From assembly GCF_000374645.1 (NCBI RefSeq), contig NZ_KB894808.1, positions 62,001-126,000 of the forward strand: a stretch of 64,000 nucleotides of DNA, given 5' to 3'. Below the pieces are notes generated by a model, which was not told where the DNA came from, searched no databases, and worked only from the letters and a program-made list of their open reading frames with translations. This document shows, one piece after another, positions 55,296-64,000 of the stretch. Made by a program: the position numbers and the translations under genes. Every line of letters starts with the position of its first letter. Positions within the stretch are counted from its first letter, which is position 1. Source of the stretch: Arhodomonas aquaeolei DSM 8974. GTDB taxonomy: Bacteria; Pseudomonadota; Gammaproteobacteria; Nitrococcales; Nitrococcaceae.

Positions 55296-56057
55296 ATGTG
55301 GGATTTCGAGGCGCTTCTCGTTGCGGTGACGCTGGTCACCGGGGTGATCTGGCTGTGGGACCGGCTGGTGCGGCGTCCCCGCCGTGTGGCAGAGCAGCGG
55401 AGCAAGGACTCCGATCCCTGGTTCATCGACCTGCCGCGATCGCTCTTTCCGGTGATCCTGGCGGTGCTGGTGATCCGCTCGTTCATGGTCGAGCCCTTCC
55501 GTATCCCCTCCGGGTCGATGATCCCCACGCTGCTGCCGGGTGACTTCATCCTGGTCAACAAGTTCGCCTACGGGCTGCGCCTGCCGGTGCTGCACGACAA
55601 GTTCCTGGACGTCGGCGAGCCGGATCGGGGCGACGTCATGGTGTTCCGCTACCCGAAGGACCCGTCGCAGGACTACATCAAGCGGGTCGTGGGTCTGCCC
55701 GGCGACACCATCCGCTACGAGAACAAGCACGTCTATATCAACGGCAAACTCATGGACCAGCAGACCCTCGGTGACTACCGGGGCGACCCGCTGGTCTCGC
55801 TTCGCCGCGAGGACCTCATGGACGTCAACCACCAGCTGCTGGTCCACGAGACGGCCCCCGCGCGCGGGTTCACCTACCAGGTTCCCGACGGCACGTACTT
55901 CATGATGGGCGACAACCGCGACCGCAGCAGCGACAGTCGTTACTGGGGGCCGGTACCGGAGCGGAACATCGTCGGCCGGGCCTTCCTGATCTGGATGAGC
56001 TGGGACATGGAGAACGGCGGTCTGCACTGGGGCCGGATCGGCGATATCATTCACTAG
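55296..56057 (+). CDS. lepB: Signal peptidase I
   Basis: Membrane serine protease that releases secreted proteins from their signal peptides. The 253-aa protein has two N-terminal transmembrane helices (about 5-21 and 48-62) and a periplasmic catalytic domain with the Ser-Lys dyad S74 in PSGSMIPTL and K129 in YIKRVVGLPGD. The conserved GDNRDRSSDSRYWG box follows. It lies 29 nt after lepA. Somewhat shorter than E. coli LepB (324 aa), as in many bacteria. Confidence 0.97.
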   Translation: MWDFEALLVAVTLVTGVIWLWDRLVRRPRRVAEQRSKDSDPWFIDLPRSLFPVILAVLVIRSFMVEPFRIPSGSMIPTLLPGDFILVNKFAYGLRLPVLHDKFLDVGEPDRGDVMVFRYPKDPSQDYIKRVVGLPGDTIRYENKHVYINGKLMDQQTLGDYRGDPLVSLRREDLMDVNHQLLVHETAPARGFTYQVPDGTYFMMGDNRDRSSDSRYWGPVPERNIVGRAFLIWMSWDMENGGLHWGRIGDIIH

Positions 56058-56160
56058 GGATCTGTGCGACAGGGTAGTTTGCGGAGGCCCGCTGCGGGGT
56101 TTCGTGCGCGTTCCCCTGCGGCGGTTCCGGAGCAACTGTTAGGGATGGGGACAACGGCTC

Positions 56161-56550
56161 GTGGAGGGCATCGTGCAGGGACGGATTCATACACAGCGCG
56201 GCGTGACCATCACCCAGCTGCTGCTCGGACTGGTGGCCGCGGGGGTGCTGGCGCTTATCGCCATGCGGCTCGTGCCGGTCTACCTGGAGGCCCACTCCGT
56301 TGGCACCATCCTCGAGGGGATAAGCGGGCAGAAGCAGTTCACCGGCAATAACCAGAAGGACATCCGCGAGACCTTCTCGCGCCGGCTGATCATCAACGAC
56401 ATCAATAACATCAAGGCCAAGGACCTCCAGTTCGAGGAGGTGCGCGGCGGCATCGAGGCGTCGGTGGAGTACGAGGTACGGCGGCCGTTCATCGCCAACC
56501 TCGACTTCGTCGCCCATTTCAAGAAATCCACCCTCATCCGAAACAAGTGA
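56161..56550 (+). CDS. DUF4845 membrane-anchored protein
   Basis: The 129-aa product begins with GTG and has an Arg-containing N-terminus reminiscent of a pilin-like sequence (TQRGVTITQLLLG). A single transmembrane helix (about 17-40) precedes a soluble C-terminal domain rich in Glu/Lys and ending HFKKSTLIRNK. DUF4845 genes sit between lepB and rnc in many gammaproteobacteria, which supports the assignment. Function unknown; a GTG four codons later is an alternative start. Confidence 0.85.
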   Translation: MEGIVQGRIHTQRGVTITQLLLGLVAAGVLALIAMRLVPVYLEAHSVGTILEGISGQKQFTGNNQKDIRETFSRRLIINDINNIKAKDLQFEEVRGGIEASVEYEVRRPFIANLDFVAHFKKSTLIRNK

Positions 56551-56551
56551 C

Positions 56552-57247
56552 GTGACGGCCGAGCGATTGCAGCAGGACCTGGGGTACCGATTCCGCGATG
56601 CGGCGCTGCTCGAGCAGGCGCTGACCCATCGCAGTGCGAGCGGGCCCAACAACGAGCGCCTGGAGTTCCTCGGCGACAGTGTGCTGAACTTCGTCATCGC
56701 CGCCGCCGTGTTCGAACGGCGCCCGGAGGCCCGCGAGGGCGAGCTCAGCCGCCTGCGTGCCAACCTGGTCAACAAGAATTCGCTCGCGCGGCTGGCCCGG
56801 CGGCTGGAGCTCGGCGGCTACATCCACCTCGGCGGCGGCGAGCTGAAGACCGGCGGTCACCGTCGCGACTCCATCCTCGCCGACGCGACCGAGGCGGTGC
56901 TCGGCGCGATCTACCTCGACGGCGGCTTCGAGGCCTGCCGCGACGTCATCCTCGGGCTCTACCGGGAGTGGCTGGCGGACCTGCCCGAGCAGCGCCAGCT
57001 CAAGGACCCCAAGACCCGTCTGCAGGAGTACCTCCAGTCGCGGCGGCTGCCGCTGCCGGCCTACGAGGTGGTGGACGTCGAGGGGCGCGCCCACGACCAG
57101 ACCTTTCGTGTGCATTGCCATGTCGAGGAACTGGCGGTGACCAGCGAGGGCCGCGCGAACTCTCGCCGCCGTGCCGAACAGCAGGCGGCCGAATCCATGC
57201 TCACGCGTCTGCGCGAGGGCGATAATGACGGAGGCAGGGCCGGATGA
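56552..57247 (+). CDS. rnc: Ribonuclease III
   Basis: Cuts double-stranded RNA, including the 30S rRNA precursor. The 231-aa protein starts with GTG one nt after the DUF4845 gene. It has the signature NNERLEFLGDSVL (33-45; E38 and D42 are metal-site residues) and ILADATEAVLGAIYLDGG for the second acidic pair. The C-terminal dsRNA-binding domain (about 155-225) ends near SRRRAEQQAAESML. It overlaps era by 4 nt, the conserved rnc-era coupling. Confidence 0.98.
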   Translation: MTAERLQQDLGYRFRDAALLEQALTHRSASGPNNERLEFLGDSVLNFVIAAAVFERRPEAREGELSRLRANLVNKNSLARLARRLELGGYIHLGGGELKTGGHRRDSILADATEAVLGAIYLDGGFEACRDVILGLYREWLADLPEQRQLKDPKTRLQEYLQSRRLPLPAYEVVDVEGRAHDQTFRVHCHVEELAVTSEGRANSRRRAEQQAAESMLTRLREGDNDGGRAG

Positions 57248-58149
57248 GCACGGCCACCGAGACCATGCGCAGCGGCTTTGTCGCCCTGATGGGACGACCC
57301 AACGCGGGCAAGTCGACGCTGCTCAATGCCCTGCTCGGGCAGAAGGTCAGCATCGTTACCCGCAAGCCGCAGACCACGCGCCACCGCATCATCGGCGTGC
57401 ACCACATCGAGGGCGCGCAGCTCGTGTATGTGGACACCCCCGGGCTGCACCGGGCCACGAAAACGGCGATGAACCGTTACCTCAACGAGGCCGCGGGGCA
57501 GGCGCTGGACGACGTCGATGTCGTGCTGGTGGTGGTCGACGCCAGTCGCTGGACCGAGGATGATGATCTCGTCTTCGAGCGCCTCAAGTCGGTCAGGGTG
57601 CCGGTGGTGCTCGCGATAAACAAGGTCGACCGGATCCCCGACAAGACCCAGCTGCTGCCTCTGATCGAGCGGCTCAGTCAGCGCCATGATTTCGCCGCGG
57701 TGGTGCCGGTTTCGGCACAGCGGCACAGCAACCTCGAGGCGCTGGAGCAGGAGCTCGTCGCCCGCCTGCCGGAGGGGCCTGCACTGTTCCCGGAGGAGCA
57801 GGTCACGGACCGCTCCGAGCGCTTCATGGCCGCGGAGCTCATCCGCGAGCAGCTCATGGCCGGTCTCGGCGAGGAGCTGCCCTATGCGACCACCGTCGAG
57901 ATCGAGGCGTTCGAGCAGGAGGGGCGGCTGCGCCGCATCGCCGCGGTGATCTGGGTCGAGCGGCCGGGGCAGAAGAAGATCGTCATCGGCGGGGACGGCC
58001 GCCGGCTCAAGTCGCTCGGGCGTTCCGCGCGGCTGGAGATGGAGCGGCTGTTCGACGGCCGGGTCTACCTCCAGCTCTGGGTGAAGGTCCGCGAGGGCTG
58101 GTCTGACGACGAGCGGGCGCTGCGCTCCCTCGGTTACGGGGAATTCTAG
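57244..58149 (+). CDS. era: GTPase Era
   Basis: Essential GTPase that binds the 3' end of 16S rRNA during 30S maturation. The 301-aa protein has G1 GRPNAGKST (17-25), G3 DTPGLH and G4 NKVD, then a C-terminal KH domain (about 205-290) with the IVIGGDGRRLKSLG RNA-binding loop. It starts by ATGA overlap with rnc and is followed by recO after 7 nt. Confidence 0.98.
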   Translation: MSTATETMRSGFVALMGRPNAGKSTLLNALLGQKVSIVTRKPQTTRHRIIGVHHIEGAQLVYVDTPGLHRATKTAMNRYLNEAAGQALDDVDVVLVVVDASRWTEDDDLVFERLKSVRVPVVLAINKVDRIPDKTQLLPLIERLSQRHDFAAVVPVSAQRHSNLEALEQELVARLPEGPALFPEEQVTDRSERFMAAELIREQLMAGLGEELPYATTVEIEAFEQEGRLRRIAAVIWVERPGQKKIVIGGDGRRLKSLGRSARLEMERLFDGRVYLQLWVKVREGWSDDERALRSLGYGEF

Positions 58150-58156
58150 TAGCGCC

Positions 58157-58927
58157 ATGGGCGAGCAGCGCCGGGTCAGCCTGGCCCCCGCCTACATCCT
58201 GCACCGCCGGCCCTACCGCGACACCAGCCTTTTGCTGGAGTGCTTCACCCGGGACCATGGCCGCGTCGGGCTGGTGGCCCGGGGTGCGCGCCGGGCCCGT
58301 TCCCGCCTGCCTGGTACGCTCCAGGCGTTCCAGCCGCTCAGCCTCTCCTGGCAGGGGCGTGGCGATCTTGCCACGCTGGTGGACGCGGAGCTCGCCGGCA
58401 CCCCCGCGCGGCTCGCCGGCACCCGGCTGATCAGCGGGCTCTACGCCAATGAGCTGCTGGTGCGCACGACGCGCCGGCAAGACCCTCATCCGGAGCTGTT
58501 CGGTCATTACACCCGGCTGGTGACTGCGCTCGCGCTGGAGGCCGGTGCCGAGGGTGTGCTGTTGCGGCTGTTCGAGCGCGACCTGCTCACCAGCCTGGGC
58601 TACGGACTGCCACTGGGGCACGACGCCGGCGGGGCGCCCGTGCAGCCCGGCATTGCTTACCGCTATGATCCCGACACGGGCTTCCACCCGTTGGCGGGCG
58701 GGGCCGCCGGGCGCGGGATCGACGGTGCCGTGCTCCTCGGCCTGGCGGCCGGTGAGACCGGGGCCGCCGGCTCGCGGGCCGCGCGCGAGCTCATGCGCGC
58801 GGCGCTGGCGCCGCACCTCGGTGAGCGCCCGCTCTACAGCCGCGGGCTTTACCGTCAGCAGCTCCGCGCCGCGGACGCCCGCGGCGGGCCATCCGATACC
58901 GGAGAGGACGACAGCGCATGTCAGTGA
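58157..58927 (+). CDS. recO: DNA repair protein RecO
   Basis: Helps load RecA on SSB-coated single-stranded DNA in the RecFOR route. The 256-aa protein has the N-terminal OB-fold ([19 protein letters not shown], then [14 protein letters not shown]) and a helical C-terminal domain with [20 protein letters not shown]. The zinc-type Cys cluster of some RecO proteins is absent, as in E. coli. Between era and pdxJ as in most gammaproteobacteria; it overlaps pdxJ by 10 nt. Confidence 0.94.
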   Translation: MGEQRRVSLAPAYILHRRPYRDTSLLLECFTRDHGRVGLVARGARRARSRLPGTLQAFQPLSLSWQGRGDLATLVDAELAGTPARLAGTRLISGLYANELLVRTTRRQDPHPELFGHYTRLVTALALEAGAEGVLLRLFERDLLTSLGYGLPLGHDAGGAPVQPGIAYRYDPDTGFHPLAGGAAGRGIDGAVLLGLAAGETGAAGSRAARELMRAALAPHLGERPLYSRGLYRQQLRAADARGGPSDTGEDDSACQ

Positions 58928-59673
58928 CCAGCCATCGCCCCCTGCTGGGGGTCAACATCGATCATGTCGCCACCCTGCGCCAGGCCCGTGGTACCCGTTA
59001 CCCGGAGGTGGTGCAGGCCGCGCTGGTGGCCGAGCAGGCCGGTGCGGACGGGATCACGGTGCACCTGCGCGAGGACCGCCGTCACATCCAGGACCGGGAC
59101 GTGCGGCTGCTCGCGGAGACCGTCGAGACCCGGCTGAACCTGGAGATGGCGATGACCGACGAGATGGTGGCGATCGCCGAGGCGGTCCGCCCCGCCAACT
59201 GCTGCATCGTCCCGGAGAGCCGCGAGGAGCTGACCACCGAAGGTGGCCTCGACGTTGCCGCCCAGGCCGGGCGCACGGCCGCGGTCTGCGCCCGGCTGGC
59301 GCGCGCCGGAGTGGCGGTTTCCCTGTTCGTCGACCCCGATCCCGTGCAGCTCGACGCCGCGGCCCGGGCCGGCGCCCCGGTGGTGGAGATCCACACCGGG
59401 GAGTACGCGGATGCGCAGGACCCGGAGACCGCGCGGCGGACCTTCGCCAGGGTGGCGGAGGCCGTCGCCTACGCCCGGGGCCTCGGGCTCACCGTCAATG
59501 CCGGTCACGGCCTGCATTACCACAACGTCGAGGCGGTCGCGGCGCTGCCCGGCATGCACGAGCTCAACATCGGCCACGCGATCATCGCGCGGGCGGTATT
59601 CAGCGGGCTCGCCGACGCCGTCGCCGACATGCGGCGTCTGATGACCGGGGCCGCCGTGCGGGGCGGGGCGTGA
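58918..59673 (+). CDS. pdxJ: Pyridoxine 5'-phosphate synthase
   Basis: Last step of de novo vitamin B6 ring formation: condenses 1-deoxyxylulose-5-phosphate with 3-amino-2-oxopropyl phosphate. The 251-aa TIM-barrel protein has [18 protein letters not shown] at its N-terminus, [26 protein letters not shown] and the C-terminal [13 protein letters not shown] and [12 protein letters not shown]. Start inside recO and 4-nt overlap with acpS indicate coupling. It uses the same DXP pool as dxr in this window. Confidence 0.98.
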   Translation: MSVTSHRPLLGVNIDHVATLRQARGTRYPEVVQAALVAEQAGADGITVHLREDRRHIQDRDVRLLAETVETRLNLEMAMTDEMVAIAEAVRPANCCIVPESREELTTEGGLDVAAQAGRTAAVCARLARAGVAVSLFVDPDPVQLDAAARAGAPVVEIHTGEYADAQDPETARRTFARVAEAVAYARGLGLTVNAGHGLHYHNVEAVAALPGMHELNIGHAIIARAVFSGLADAVADMRRLMTGAAVRGGA

Positions 59674-60068
59674 TCGTCGGCATCGGCACCGACATCGTCG
59701 CGGTCGCGCGCATACGTCGCCTCGCCGGGGCCCCGGATACCCGGTTCGCGCGGCGGGTGCTGACCGCGGCGGAGCTCGACGAGGGGGCGGCGCTGGCGGA
59801 CTTCGGGGCCTTCGCCGCCCGCCGTTTCGCCGCCAAGGAGGCGGCGGCCAAGGCCTTCGGCACGGGTATCGGGCGTGGCCTGAGCTTCCAGCACCTGCGT
59901 GTCGGTCACGATGAGGTCGGGGCGCCGCAGCTGCAGCTCGAGGGCGAGGCGCAGACGCTCGCCGTTCGCAGGGGCATCCTCCGCTGTCACCTTAGCATCT
60001 CGGACGAGCGCGACTACGCTGTCGCCTTCGTCGTGCTGGAGGGCGGTTCAGGCGGGGGAGTCGGCTGA
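59670..60068 (+). CDS. acpS: Holo-[acyl-carrier-protein] synthase
   Basis: Transfers 4'-phosphopantetheine from CoA to apo-ACP. The 132-aa protein is read from the GTG at 59670, which overlaps the pdxJ stop. [14 protein letters not shown] (2-15) carries the metal-binding Asp, and [17 protein letters not shown] the catalytic Glu/Lys segment. The C-terminal [15 protein letters not shown] matches the family. Its last 21 nt overlap the convergent kinase gene. Confidence 0.96.
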   Translation: MIVGIGTDIVAVARIRRLAGAPDTRFARRVLTAAELDEGAALADFGAFAARRFAAKEAAAKAFGTGIGRGLSFQHLRVGHDEVGAPQLQLEGEAQTLAVRRGILRCHLSISDERDYAVAFVVLEGGSGGGVG

Positions 60069-62714
60069 GACCGTGTCAATCGCTCCGAGCAGATCGTCCA
60101 CCGCCCCCGGTATCGCCTGAGCATCGCCGGCGACGAGGTGTCCCTCCAGCTCGGCGCAAGCCGAGCGCAGGGCCTCCGGCCCGCATACGCTGGCCGCGCC
60201 GTGGAGCTTGTGCACGTGCTCGCGCAGCGTTGCCCGGTCTCCGGTCTCGACGGCGGCGACGATGCGTTGGCGATGGTCGGGAAGCTCGTCGAGCATCATC
60301 TCCCGCAGCGTGCTCCGGGTGTCGTTATCAACGCTCGAATGCTCCGGTGCCGGGCCGTCCCGGCCGATCGCGGCGAGAATCTGCACCTCCGTTACCGGCT
60401 TGATCAGGCAGTCGTCCATCCCGGCGGCGAGCAGCCGTTCGCGCTCTCCGCTCATGGCGTTGGCGGTGAGTGCGATGATCCGCGGCGGTCGCCGGCCGTC
60501 GTAGCTGGCGATGATCCGTCGAGCCGCCTCCTCGCCACTTATACCCGGCATGTGGATATCCATGAAGACTGTGTCGAACCACTCGTGGCGGCACGCGTCC
60601 ACTGCCGCGGTACCGTCGCCGGCTTCCACCACCCGCACGCCGTTGCGTGCGGCGATGGTGGTGATGAGTTTGCGGTTGATTTCGTTGTCATCGACGACGA
60701 GCACGTTCGCGCCATCCAGGGCGTTTCCCTCGGCGTCCGCCGCGTCCGCCTCATCGGCCGTGTCCGGTGCCGGCAGTCGGGGCAGGGAGGTGCCGGCAAA
60801 GTCCACCACCCGGCAGAGCTCGCGGAAGATCGCCTGCCGGCGTGCGACGCGGGGCAGCGTGGCGGCCGCGCCGAGCCGGGTGAGCTGCTGGTGGATCTCA
60901 CGGTCGACGGTACTGGCGAGCACCAGTACGGGGACGCCGGCGGCGTGGGCCGTGGTGATCAGGTGTCCCGGTAGCGCGGTGTCCAGTGCGGCCTGACCGA
61001 TACCAGCGACCAGTAGCGCCCAGTCGTTTTCGGCCAGGCGTGCCTCCAATGTCTCGATGCCGGCCCCGGTGACGGTCATGCCCCACTGCTCCAGGCGGTG
61101 CCGTGTCGCGAGGCGGGTCAGGTGGCTGTCGTCGTAGAGCAGGGCGTGGCGCCCGTCCAGCGGCGTCGCCGGCGCCGGCGACGCCGGCTCCGGCCGGCGC
61201 TCCAGGCGGGCGGTGAACCAGAACGTCGAGCCCACGCCGGGTTCACTCTCCAGGCCGATGGTGCCGCCCATCTGCTCGACGAGCTTGCGGGAAATGATCA
61301 GCCCCAGGCCGGTGCCGCCGAAGCGCCGCGTCAGCGAGGTGTCGGCCTGGCTGAACGCACGGAATAGCTTGTCGCGGTCGGACTCATGCAGGCCGACGCC
61401 GGTGTCGCTGACGTTGAAGCGAATGCTCACGGAGTCGCTGTCTTCCTCCTCGATCATCACGCGCACGGTGACCTCGCCGGCGGGGGTGAACTTGATGGCG
61501 TTGTGTACCAGATTGGTCAGCACCTGGCGCAGGCGCAGCGGGTCGCCGCGCAGCCGGGTGGGTACGTCGGCGTACACGAGCTGGACGATCTCCAGGCGCT
61601 TGTCGTACGCCTCCGGGGCGAGCAGGGCGAAGACCTCCTCGACGCAGTCCCGCAGGTCGAAGTCGACGCTGTCCAGCGCCATCTTGCCCGCCTCGATCTT
61701 CGAGAAATCGAGGATGTCGTTGATGATGGTCAGCAGGTTGCTGCAGGACTGGCGGATGGTGTCCACGTAGTCGCGCTGCTCGGCGTTGAGCGGGCTGTGA
61801 TGCAGCAGGTCGGCGAAGCCGACGATGCCATTGATCGGTGTGCGGATCTCGTGGGAGACGTTGGCGACGAACTCCGACTTGACCTTGCTGGCCTCCAGCG
61901 CGCGGCGCCGGGCGACGTCGAGCTCCACGTTCTGCACCTCCACGGCCTGCAGGGTCTGGCGCAGCTCCGAGGTGGTCTGGCGCACCCGCGCCTCCAGGGC
62001 CTCGCGGCTCTCGCCCAGGGCCTGCACCATGCGGTTCATGGCCTCTTCCAGCTCGCCGATCTCGCCGCCGGCGTCCGCGCGCAGACGCCCGTCGAGCTCG
62101 CCGCGCCGGATGCGCGTGGTGAACCGGGTCAGCCGCCGGGTCGGGGTGACCAGGCTGTTCGCCACCGCCAGGGCGAGGAGCGTGGCGATGCCGGCGACGG
62201 CGGCGGCGAGTCCCAAAGGGGGAAGCATGACCGCGGCATAGCGCTGATACGCCCAGCCGTGGTCGGGAGTGACCGTCAGCGTACCGCCGGAGGGTGGCAT
62301 CGGCGTGGTGGCCGTATCCAGCATCACCGTCATGACGCCGGCGTCGAGCCGCTCGAATGCCGTCGCCGCCATGAGCGCCCCGCCGAGCATGGAGGTGACA
62401 CGCGGGGCGTGGCTGCGGGCCGAGACCACCGTGGAGCCGTCGCCGCGCTCGATCCGCGCCTCGGCGACGGTGGGGTTGTCCACCAGTGAATCGACGATGC
62501 CCTGCAGGGTGCGGAGATGGCCGGAGTGCAGCGCCTCCGCGGCGGGCACGCGCCACTGATGCGCGCTCACGGCGAGCTCGCGGTTCAGTGCCGAGCGCAG
62601 ACGCGAGAGCTCGGTATCGCCGAGCAGCGAGAGCAGCACCGCCGCCACCGTGATGGTGGGCACCAGCGCGACCAGCAGGACGCGACGTCGTGTGCTCCAG
62701 CGCATCGATGCCAT
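60048..62714 (-). CDS. barA: BarA/GacS-type tripartite hybrid sensor histidine kinase
   Basis: The 888-aa protein (start MASMRWS, AGAGG nine nt upstream; MEM at 62720 is an alternative) is ordered as follows. TM1 at about 12-31, a periplasmic domain to about 160, TM2 at about 163-187 and HAMP at about 188-240. HisKA has H288 in NVSHEIRTPINGIVGF, and the ATPase has NLVHNAIKF and GGTGLGLIIS. A degenerate receiver (about 521-620) precedes a canonical receiver with D719 (FMDIHMPG) and an HPt domain with H835 (HKLHGAAS). GacS/BarA phosphorylates UvrY/GacA to drive Rsm/Csr small RNAs. Convergent with acpS. Confidence 0.88.
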   Translation of the reverse strand: MASMRWSTRRRVLLVALVPTITVAAVLLSLLGDTELSRLRSALNRELAVSAHQWRVPAAEALHSGHLRTLQGIVDSLVDNPTVAEARIERGDGSTVVSARSHAPRVTSMLGGALMAATAFERLDAGVMTVMLDTATTPMPPSGGTLTVTPDHGWAYQRYAAVMLPPLGLAAAVAGIATLLALAVANSLVTPTRRLTRFTTRIRRGELDGRLRADAGGEIGELEEAMNRMVQALGESREALEARVRQTTSELRQTLQAVEVQNVELDVARRRALEASKVKSEFVANVSHEIRTPINGIVGFADLLHHSPLNAEQRDYVDTIRQSCSNLLTIINDILDFSKIEAGKMALDSVDFDLRDCVEEVFALLAPEAYDKRLEIVQLVYADVPTRLRGDPLRLRQVLTNLVHNAIKFTPAGEVTVRVMIEEEDSDSVSIRFNVSDTGVGLHESDRDKLFRAFSQADTSLTRRFGGTGLGLIISRKLVEQMGGTIGLESEPGVGSTFWFTARLERRPEPASPAPATPLDGRHALLYDDSHLTRLATRHRLEQWGMTVTGAGIETLEARLAENDWALLVAGIGQAALDTALPGHLITTAHAAGVPVLVLASTVDREIHQQLTRLGAAATLPRVARRQAIFRELCRVVDFAGTSLPRLPAPDTADEADAADAEGNALDGANVLVVDDNEINRKLITTIAARNGVRVVEAGDGTAAVDACRHEWFDTVFMDIHMPGISGEEAARRIIASYDGRRPPRIIALTANAMSGERERLLAAGMDDCLIKPVTEVQILAAIGRDGPAPEHSSVDNDTRSTLREMMLDELPDHRQRIVAAVETGDRATLREHVHKLHGAASVCGPEALRSACAELEGHLVAGDAQAIPGAVDDLLGAIDTVSADSPA

Positions 62715-62848
62715 TTCCATATGCCTCTGCCGCGCGGTGACTCCCCGGGAGCGACCCATTATGGCGGCGTCGGCGGGCGCGGTGCACGTCGCGACGACGT
62801 GCCGCCGGCGGGGCAGGGGGCATGGTGCCCTGAATCCATGCATATATG

Positions 62849-62889
62849 TGTATACATAAATGACGAATCCAATATTAGAAAACTATATA
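62849..62889 (+). promoter_or_regulatory. Operator-like palindrome and promoter of the dehydratase gene
   Basis: TGTATACA (62849-62856) is a perfect palindrome of the kind bound by GntR-family sugar-acid regulators. Next comes a promoter candidate ATGACG (62860-62865), 18-nt spacer, TATATA (62884-62889). The block about 62840-62890 is very AT-rich against its surroundings. Transcription would start some 75 nt before the ATG at 62972. Confidence 0.45.
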
Positions 62890-62971
62890 TCGCCTTGCTA
62901 GCGTCGCTCCCATGAACCATCCATGGCCGTGACGGCGCCGCCGTCGGGCCACGACCGGGAGAGCGACGAGC

Positions 62972-64000
62972 ATGAGCGACGATGATAAGAACGCCGGGAA
63001 GCGCCGGAGTCAGGCCTGGTTCGGGGGCACGGACAAGGACGCCTTCCTCCACCGCAGCTGGGCCAAGAACAACGGCCTGCCGGACGACGCCTTCGACGGC
63101 CGCCCGGTGATCGGTATCTGCAACACCTTCTCCGAGCTCACGCCCTGCAACGCGCATTTCCGCGAGCTCGTCGAGCACATCAAGCGGGGTGTGATCGAGG
63201 CGGGGGGAACGCCCTTCGAGTTCCCGGTGTTCTCCTGCGGCGAGACCATGCTCCGCCCCACCGCCATGCTGTTCCGCAACCTCGCCTCCATGGACGTGGA
63301 GGAGGCCATTCGCGGCAACCCGCTGGACGGTGTCATCCTCATGGGCGGGTGCGACAAGACCACCCCGTCGCTGCTCATGGGGGCGGCGAGCTGCGATATC
63401 CCGGCCGCGGTGGTCTCCGGCGGGCCGATGCTCAACGGCCGTTTCCGGGGGCGCACCCTGGGCTCGGGCACGGACGTGTGGAAGTTCTCCGAGGAGGTGC
63501 GCAGCGGGCGCATGTCCGAAGAGGACTTCATGGCCGCGGAGAGCGGCATGTCACGCTCGCCCGGCCACTGCATGACCATGGGCACCGCCTCGACCATGGC
63601 CTCCATGTCGGAGGCCCTGGGCGTCACCCTCGCGGGCAATGCCGCCTACCCGGCGGTGGATGCCCGGCGCAACCGCCTGGCGCGACTCACCGGCCGGCGC
63701 ATCGTCTCGATGGTCGAGGAGGACCTGCGTCTGTCCAGGGTGCTCACCCGCGAGGCGTTCGAGAACGCCATCCGCGTGAACGGTGCCATCGGCGGCTCGA
63801 CCAACGCGGTGATCCACCTCCTCGCGATCGCCGGGCGTATCGGCGTGGACCTCGATCTCACCGACTGGGACCGCTTCGGGCGCGACGTCCCCTGCCTGGT
63901 CAACCTCATGCCCTCGGGCGAGTACCTGATGGAGGATTTCTGCTACGCCGGCGGGTTGCCAGCGGTGATGGGCAAGATCCGGGACCTGCTGCACGAAGAT
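62972..64000 (+). CDS. IlvD/Edd-family dehydratase, probably L-arabinonate-type (3' end outside window)
   Basis: The visible 343 residues match the [2Fe-2S] sugar-acid branch of the IlvD/Edd family. The N-terminus has QAWFGGTDKDAFLHRSW, and the cluster Cys are C59 (TPCNAHF), C127 (MGGCDKTTP) and C200 (SPGHCMTMG). As I recall, these are the same positions as in the structurally studied Rhizobium L-arabinonate dehydratase. True IlvD (branched-chain amino acids) has a different N-terminus. It probably dehydrates a C5 or C6 aldonic acid to a 2-keto-3-deoxy acid. Family members are about 570-590 aa, so about 40 percent is missing. Confidence 0.85.
   Translation, partial: MSDDDKNAGKRRSQAWFGGTDKDAFLHRSWAKNNGLPDDAFDGRPVIGICNTFSELTPCNAHFRELVEHIKRGVIEAGGTPFEFPVFSCGETMLRPTAMLFRNLASMDVEEAIRGNPLDGVILMGGCDKTTPSLLMGAASCDIPAAVVSGGPMLNGRFRGRTLGSGTDVWKFSEEVRSGRMSEEDFMAAESGMSRSPGHCMTMGTASTMASMSEALGVTLAGNAAYPAVDARRNRLARLTGRRIVSMVEEDLRLSRVLTREAFENAIRVNGAIGGSTNAVIHLLAIAGRIGVDLDLTDWDRFGRDVPCLVNLMPSGEYLMEDFCYAGGLPAVMGKIRDLLHED

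Overview
The window is a compact, GC-rich, gene-dense stretch of core chromosome from a gammaproteobacterium. Gene order (map-rpsB-tsf-pyrH-frr-uppS-cdsA-dxr-rseP-bamA-skp-lpxD-fabZ-lpxA-lpxB-rnhB-dnaE-accA-tilS-pyrG-kdsA-eno-ftsB-ispDF-truD) follows the Pseudomonas/Chromatiales pattern rather than the exact enterobacterial one. With the rpoE-rseABC-mucD-lepA-lepB-rnc-era-recO-pdxJ-acpS run and a GacS/BarA-type kinase, it suggests a free-living organism near the Ectothiorhodospiraceae/Chromatiales. That placement is inference from gene order and base composition; no rRNA is present.

Layout. 1-2114 (minus): the first half of glnD and complete map, divergent from rpsB. 2229-20305 (plus): translation, isoprenoid, phospholipid, outer-membrane assembly and lipid A genes, many with 1-8 nt overlaps, ending in dnaE. 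20417-29733 (plus): accA, tilS, a 540-nt gap holding promoter-like sequence and a possible 28-aa membrane peptide, then pyrG-kdsA-eno-ftsB-ispD-ispF-truD. 29755-32410: cysB (minus) diverges from a siroheme methyltransferase gene (plus), which converges on a YccA-type membrane protein gene. 32553-41606 (plus): three unrelated phosphatase-type genes, hrpA, prfB with its programmed frameshift, and lysS. 41617-47386: ygfZ (minus), then a succinate dehydrogenase locus with assembly factors (SdhAF4-like, sdhCDAB, sdhE, ygfX). 47367-48965: nadB (minus). 49118-60068 (plus): a probable sigma-E-autoregulated rpoE-rseA-rseB-rseC-mucD unit, then lepA-lepB-DUF4845-rnc-era-recO-pdxJ-acpS. 60048-62714 (minus): barA-like hybrid kinase. 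62972-64000 (plus): 5' part of an IlvD/Edd-family sugar-acid dehydratase.

How the genes work together. rseP, bamA, skp, lpx and mucD/rseABC belong to outer-membrane biogenesis and its sigma-E stress response. dxr, ispD, ispF and uppS are isoprenoid and undecaprenyl steps. cysB beside the SUMT gene links sulfur regulation to siroheme. The sdh locus carries flavin and Fe-S assembly helpers around the enzyme genes.

I found no mobile element, CRISPR array, tRNA, rRNA or defence island, and no convincing undescribed system. The points most worth a second look are regulatory or organisational: the tilS-pyrG gap, the degenerate receiver in the BarA-like kinase, the long hairpin before lepA, the sdh assembly-factor cluster, the phosphatase trio, and the absence of surE-pcm-nlpD-rpoS after truD.
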